A model generated the notes under the pieces. The model made no database searches. It had not been told where the DNA came from and worked only from the letters and a program-made list of their open reading frames with translations. DNA of 7,876 bases from Deltaproteobacteria bacterium (GTDB taxonomy: Bacteria; Desulfobacterota; Syntrophia; Syntrophales; Smithellaceae): assembly GCA_011046295.1 (NCBI GenBank), contig DSAV01000215.1, positions 1 through 7,876 on the forward strand. Direction: 5' to 3'. Positions 5,594-7,876 of the stretch are shown piece by piece; position 1 is the first letter of the stretch, and every line of letters starts with the position of its first letter. A program made the position numbers and the translations under genes.

Positions 5594-7000
5594 TTACTGA
5601 CTCAGCTTGTTGGCTTTTTCTACCGCCTCTTCTATGGCACCAACCATCCAGAAGGCCTGTTCGGGAAGGTCGTCATGTTTTCCTTCCAAAATCTCTTTGA
5701 AACCTCTTATCGTGTCCGCAACCGCCACGAATTTACCTTCCGTGCCTGTAAACTGCGCGGCAACAAAGAAGGGCTGCGACAGGAAGCGTTGAATTTTTCT
5801 GGCGCGGCTGACTGTCATCTTGTCTTCTTCGGATAACTCGTCCATGCCCAAAATAGCGATGATGTCCTGCAAGTCCTTGTACTTCTGCAACGTCACCTGC
5901 ACCTGCCGGGCGACAGCGTAATGCTCCTCGCCCAGGACATTGGGATCTAGAATTCGCGATGTCGAATCCAGCGGATCTACCGCCGGATAAATACCCAACT
6001 CGGCAATCGGGCGGGACAAAACAACCGTTCCGTCCAGATGCGCGAAGGTTGTCGCGGGAGCCGGGTCTGTCAGGTCATCGGCGGGCACGTAAACGCACTG
6101 CACGGCGGTAATAGAGCCTTTTGTTGTTGAAGTAATTCGTTCCTGCAATTCACCGAGGTCTGTAGCCAGTGTCGGCTGATAACCGACGGCGGAGGGCATG
6201 CGGCCCAGCAAAGCCGAAACTTCCGAGCCGGCCTGCGTGAAACGGAAAATATTGTCAATGAACAGAAGTACGTCCTGGCCTTCTTCATCGCGGAAATATT
6301 CCGCGGCGGTCAAACCGGTGAGGGCGACTCTGGCTCTGGCTCCGGGTGGTTCGGTCATCTGGCCGTAAATAAGAGCCGCCTGTTTGATAACGCCGGACTC
6401 TTTCATTTCCAGATAAAGGTCATTTCCTTCACGGGTTCTTTCACCAACGCCCGCGAAAACGGAAATACCACCATGATGCAGAGCAATGTTATGAATCATT
6501 TCCATCATAACGACTGTTTTACCGACGCCTGCGCCTCCGAACATTCCCATCTTCCCTCCACGGGGGAAGGGAACCAGAAGGTCAATAACTTTGACGCCGG
6601 TTTCCAAAACGTGAACCGAAGTGTCTTGTTCCATGAATGTTGGTGATAGACGGTGGATTGGCATCATTGTCTGAGCGTTCACCGGACCAAGACCGTCAAC
6701 GGGTTGCCCGATAACATTTAAAATTCTTCCCAGACATTCTTTTCCCACGGGGACTGTAATGGGCGCCCCTGTATCCTTTGCCTTCATACCGCGAACCAAC
6801 CCGTCGGTAATGTCCATGGCGATACACCGCACAACGTTATCGCCCAAGTGCTGAGCTACTTCGACAATCAAGTTGTCTTCCTTGTCGTTGATTGCGGGGT
6901 TGGTAATCAAAATAGCATTTAAAATGCTGGGAAGCTTTCCATCTTCAAAGGCCACGTCAACAACCGGACCGATAACCTGAACAATTTTTCCTATACTCAT
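5594..7000 (-). CDS. atpD: F1 ATP synthase catalytic beta subunit
   Basis: Beta carries the catalytic nucleotide sites of the F1 sector and makes or hydrolyses ATP at the membrane-bound F1Fo complex. The 468 residues are full length. Visible landmarks are the Walker A loop GGAGVGKT (155-162), the catalytic glutamate E187 in GVGERTREGNDL, Walker B VLLFIDN ending near D249, the PSAVGYQPTLATDLG segment, and the DELSEED lever (387-393) that pushes on gamma. The complete catalytic set separates it from the alpha subunit, which lacks the catalytic Glu. The stretch before Walker A reads LLVPFPRGGKMGMF, where many bacteria have a LLAPYAKGGKIGLF-like sequence, a mild lineage-specific variation. AAGGAG (7012-7007) lies six bases before the ATG. 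It sits between atpG (63-base gap) and atpC (22-base gap), the standard order. Confidence 0.98.
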   Translation of the reverse strand: MSIGKIVQVIGPVVDVAFEDGKLPSILNAILITNPAINDKEDNLIVEVAQHLGDNVVRCIAMDITDGLVRGMKAKDTGAPITVPVGKECLGRILNVIGQPVDGLGPVNAQTMMPIHRLSPTFMEQDTSVHVLETGVKVIDLLVPFPRGGKMGMFGGAGVGKTVVMMEMIHNIALHHGGISVFAGVGERTREGNDLYLEMKESGVIKQAALIYGQMTEPPGARARVALTGLTAAEYFRDEEGQDVLLFIDNIFRFTQAGSEVSALLGRMPSAVGYQPTLATDLGELQERITSTTKGSITAVQCVYVPADDLTDPAPATTFAHLDGTVVLSRPIAELGIYPAVDPLDSTSRILDPNVLGEEHYAVARQVQVTLQKYKDLQDIIAILGMDELSEEDKMTVSRARKIQRFLSQPFFVAAQFTGTEGKFVAVADTIRGFKEILEGKHDDLPEQAFWMVGAIEEAVEKANKLSQ

Positions 7001-7063
7001 AACTATCTCCTTAACAATAGTCGTATTATGCGAATTAATCTTAGGCTAAACGCCTGTAATATA

Positions 7064-7876
7064 TTATCCTTTTGCCAGTGCTTCCGTGCCGCCAACAATA
7101 TCCATAAGTTCAGCGGTAATTGCTGCTTGCCTGGCCTTATTCATTTTCAATGTTAATGTTCTTATAAGCTCTTCGCAGTTGCTGGTTGCGTTATCCATTG
7201 CCGCCATTCTGGCGCCGTTTTCACCCGCTGAAGTTTCTAAAAGCGCGCGGTAGACAAGAACGTTAACATACATCGGTAAAAGTTTTTGCAGCAGGGCTTC
7301 TTCTGATGGTTCATAAAGATAGTCCAAAAGCCTGTCCGGTTCCGCTTCCATCTCCTGACCGATGGAAGGCAGAGGGAACAGCCTTACCACCGTCGGTTTC
7401 TGCACCGATACATTGACAAACTGGTTATATATTAAATAAAGTTCGTCATATTCTTCTTTGATAAAAGGCGGAATAACTTCATTGGTGATGGACGAGGCCA
7501 GGGTCATATCGAACTTGCTTAAAACATCAATCCATTGCCCGATTATGTTGGCTTTTTTCCGGAAAAAATCCCTTCCTTTGCGTCCGATGGTAATCAGCGA
7601 AACTTCTTTGCCTTCTTCTTTTTTGTCTCTTAGAAACCTTTCCGTTGATTTAATTAAGTTAGCGTTAAATCCTCCGCAGAGTCCGCGATCGGATGTCATG
7701 CAGATTACCCTCAGGCGCCGTGGCTCGCGCACGGCCAAAAGCGGGTGGGACATGCTTTCCACGCGCAGAGCCAGAGAATTCAATACATCCATGAATTTTC
7801 CAGCATAGGGGCGGAAATTATCCATTCTTAGCTGGGCTGCCTTAAATTTTGACGCCGCGACCATGTTCATGGCGCG
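7064..7876 (-). CDS. atpG: F1 ATP synthase gamma subunit, N-terminus cut by window edge
   Basis: Gamma is the rotating central shaft of F1. The frame is open to the right edge, giving 270 residues in view. The visible start, RAMNMVAASKFKAAQ, aligns with the family's conserved ITKAMKMVAA segment, normally some 20 residues into the protein. The true start therefore lies outside, and the methionine at 7870 is internal. The landmark SDRGLCGGFN is present, followed by the central Rossmann-like domain. The C-terminal helix NATSNCEELIRTLTLKMNKA and ITAELMDIVGG match the part of gamma that sits inside the alpha3beta3 barrel. A short linker of charged and aromatic residues around EMEAEPDRLLDYLYEPSEEA is typical. 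The protein ends EALAKG. Gene order gamma-beta-epsilon is the standard bacterial atp operon order, so atpA should lie just outside to the right. Confidence 0.97.
   Translation of the reverse strand, partial: RAMNMVAASKFKAAQLRMDNFRPYAGKFMDVLNSLALRVESMSHPLLAVREPRRLRVICMTSDRGLCGGFNANLIKSTERFLRDKKEEGKEVSLITIGRKGRDFFRKKANIIGQWIDVLSKFDMTLASSITNEVIPPFIKEEYDELYLIYNQFVNVSVQKPTVVRLFPLPSIGQEMEAEPDRLLDYLYEPSEEALLQKLLPMYVNVLVYRALLETSAGENGARMAAMDNATSNCEELIRTLTLKMNKARQAAITAELMDIVGGTEALAKG

Noticed and set aside
5399..5836. 145-residue open frame antisense across the atpC-atpD junction
   Set aside because: It spans two well-conserved genes and their spacer on the other strand and shows no family features.
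7001..7063. Internal promoter before atpD (CATAAT on the minus strand)
   Set aside because: No acceptable -35 at 16-18 bases; atpD fits as part of the continuous atp operon.
7868..7870. ATG as the start of atpG
   Set aside because: The frame stays open to the window edge, and the residues here match a segment normally some 20 residues inside the gamma subunit. The real start is outside the window.

Overview
This window looks like an ordinary chromosomal segment of a free-living anaerobic bacterium. The gene content is a GTP 3',8-cyclase (MoaA), a GreA transcription factor, an ADP-forming acyl-CoA synthetase and an F1 ATP synthase block in the order gamma-beta-epsilon. Together with an AmmeMemoRadiSam-type radical SAM gene, this suggests a fermentative or syntrophic organism, perhaps a deltaproteobacterial (Syntrophia-like) lineage. 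That placement is inferred from gene content and protein style; no marker here proves it. Genes are densely packed, intergenic DNA is AT-rich, and there are no RNA genes, insertion sequences, phage genes or CRISPR arrays. No gene-free stretch exceeds 300 bases; the longest is the 217-base divergent region at 2216-2432.

Left third (1-2215, all minus strand). Transcription runs from moaA to a class I SAM-dependent methyltransferase of unknown substrate, then to a radical SAM gene (amrS-like) that runs off the left edge. The radical SAM gene overlaps the methyltransferase stop codon in an ATGA junction, so the two are probably translationally coupled. It is easily missed because it has no stop codon in the window; its first 114 codons are clear.

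Middle (2216-5035). A divergent control region separates moaA (minus) from greA (plus). It holds a candidate promoter for each, a GC-rich stem-loop at the predicted 5' end of the greA mRNA, a repeated TACAACT element around the moaA promoter, and a possible 15-codon reading frame. greA converges on a 694-residue single-chain acyl-CoA synthetase (ADP-forming), which makes ATP from acyl-CoA thioesters.

Right third (5036-7876, minus strand). The 3' end of an F1Fo ATP synthase operon is present: atpG (5' end outside the window), atpD and atpC, followed by a good intrinsic terminator at 5077-5107. That terminator makes the acyl-CoA synthetase a separate transcription unit.

I see no convincing new multi-gene system. 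The best leads are the coupling of an uncharacterised methyltransferase to the AmmeMemoRadiSam radical SAM gene, the small regulatory elements in the moaA/greA divergent region, and an unusual ATP-grasp motif in the acyl-CoA synthetase.
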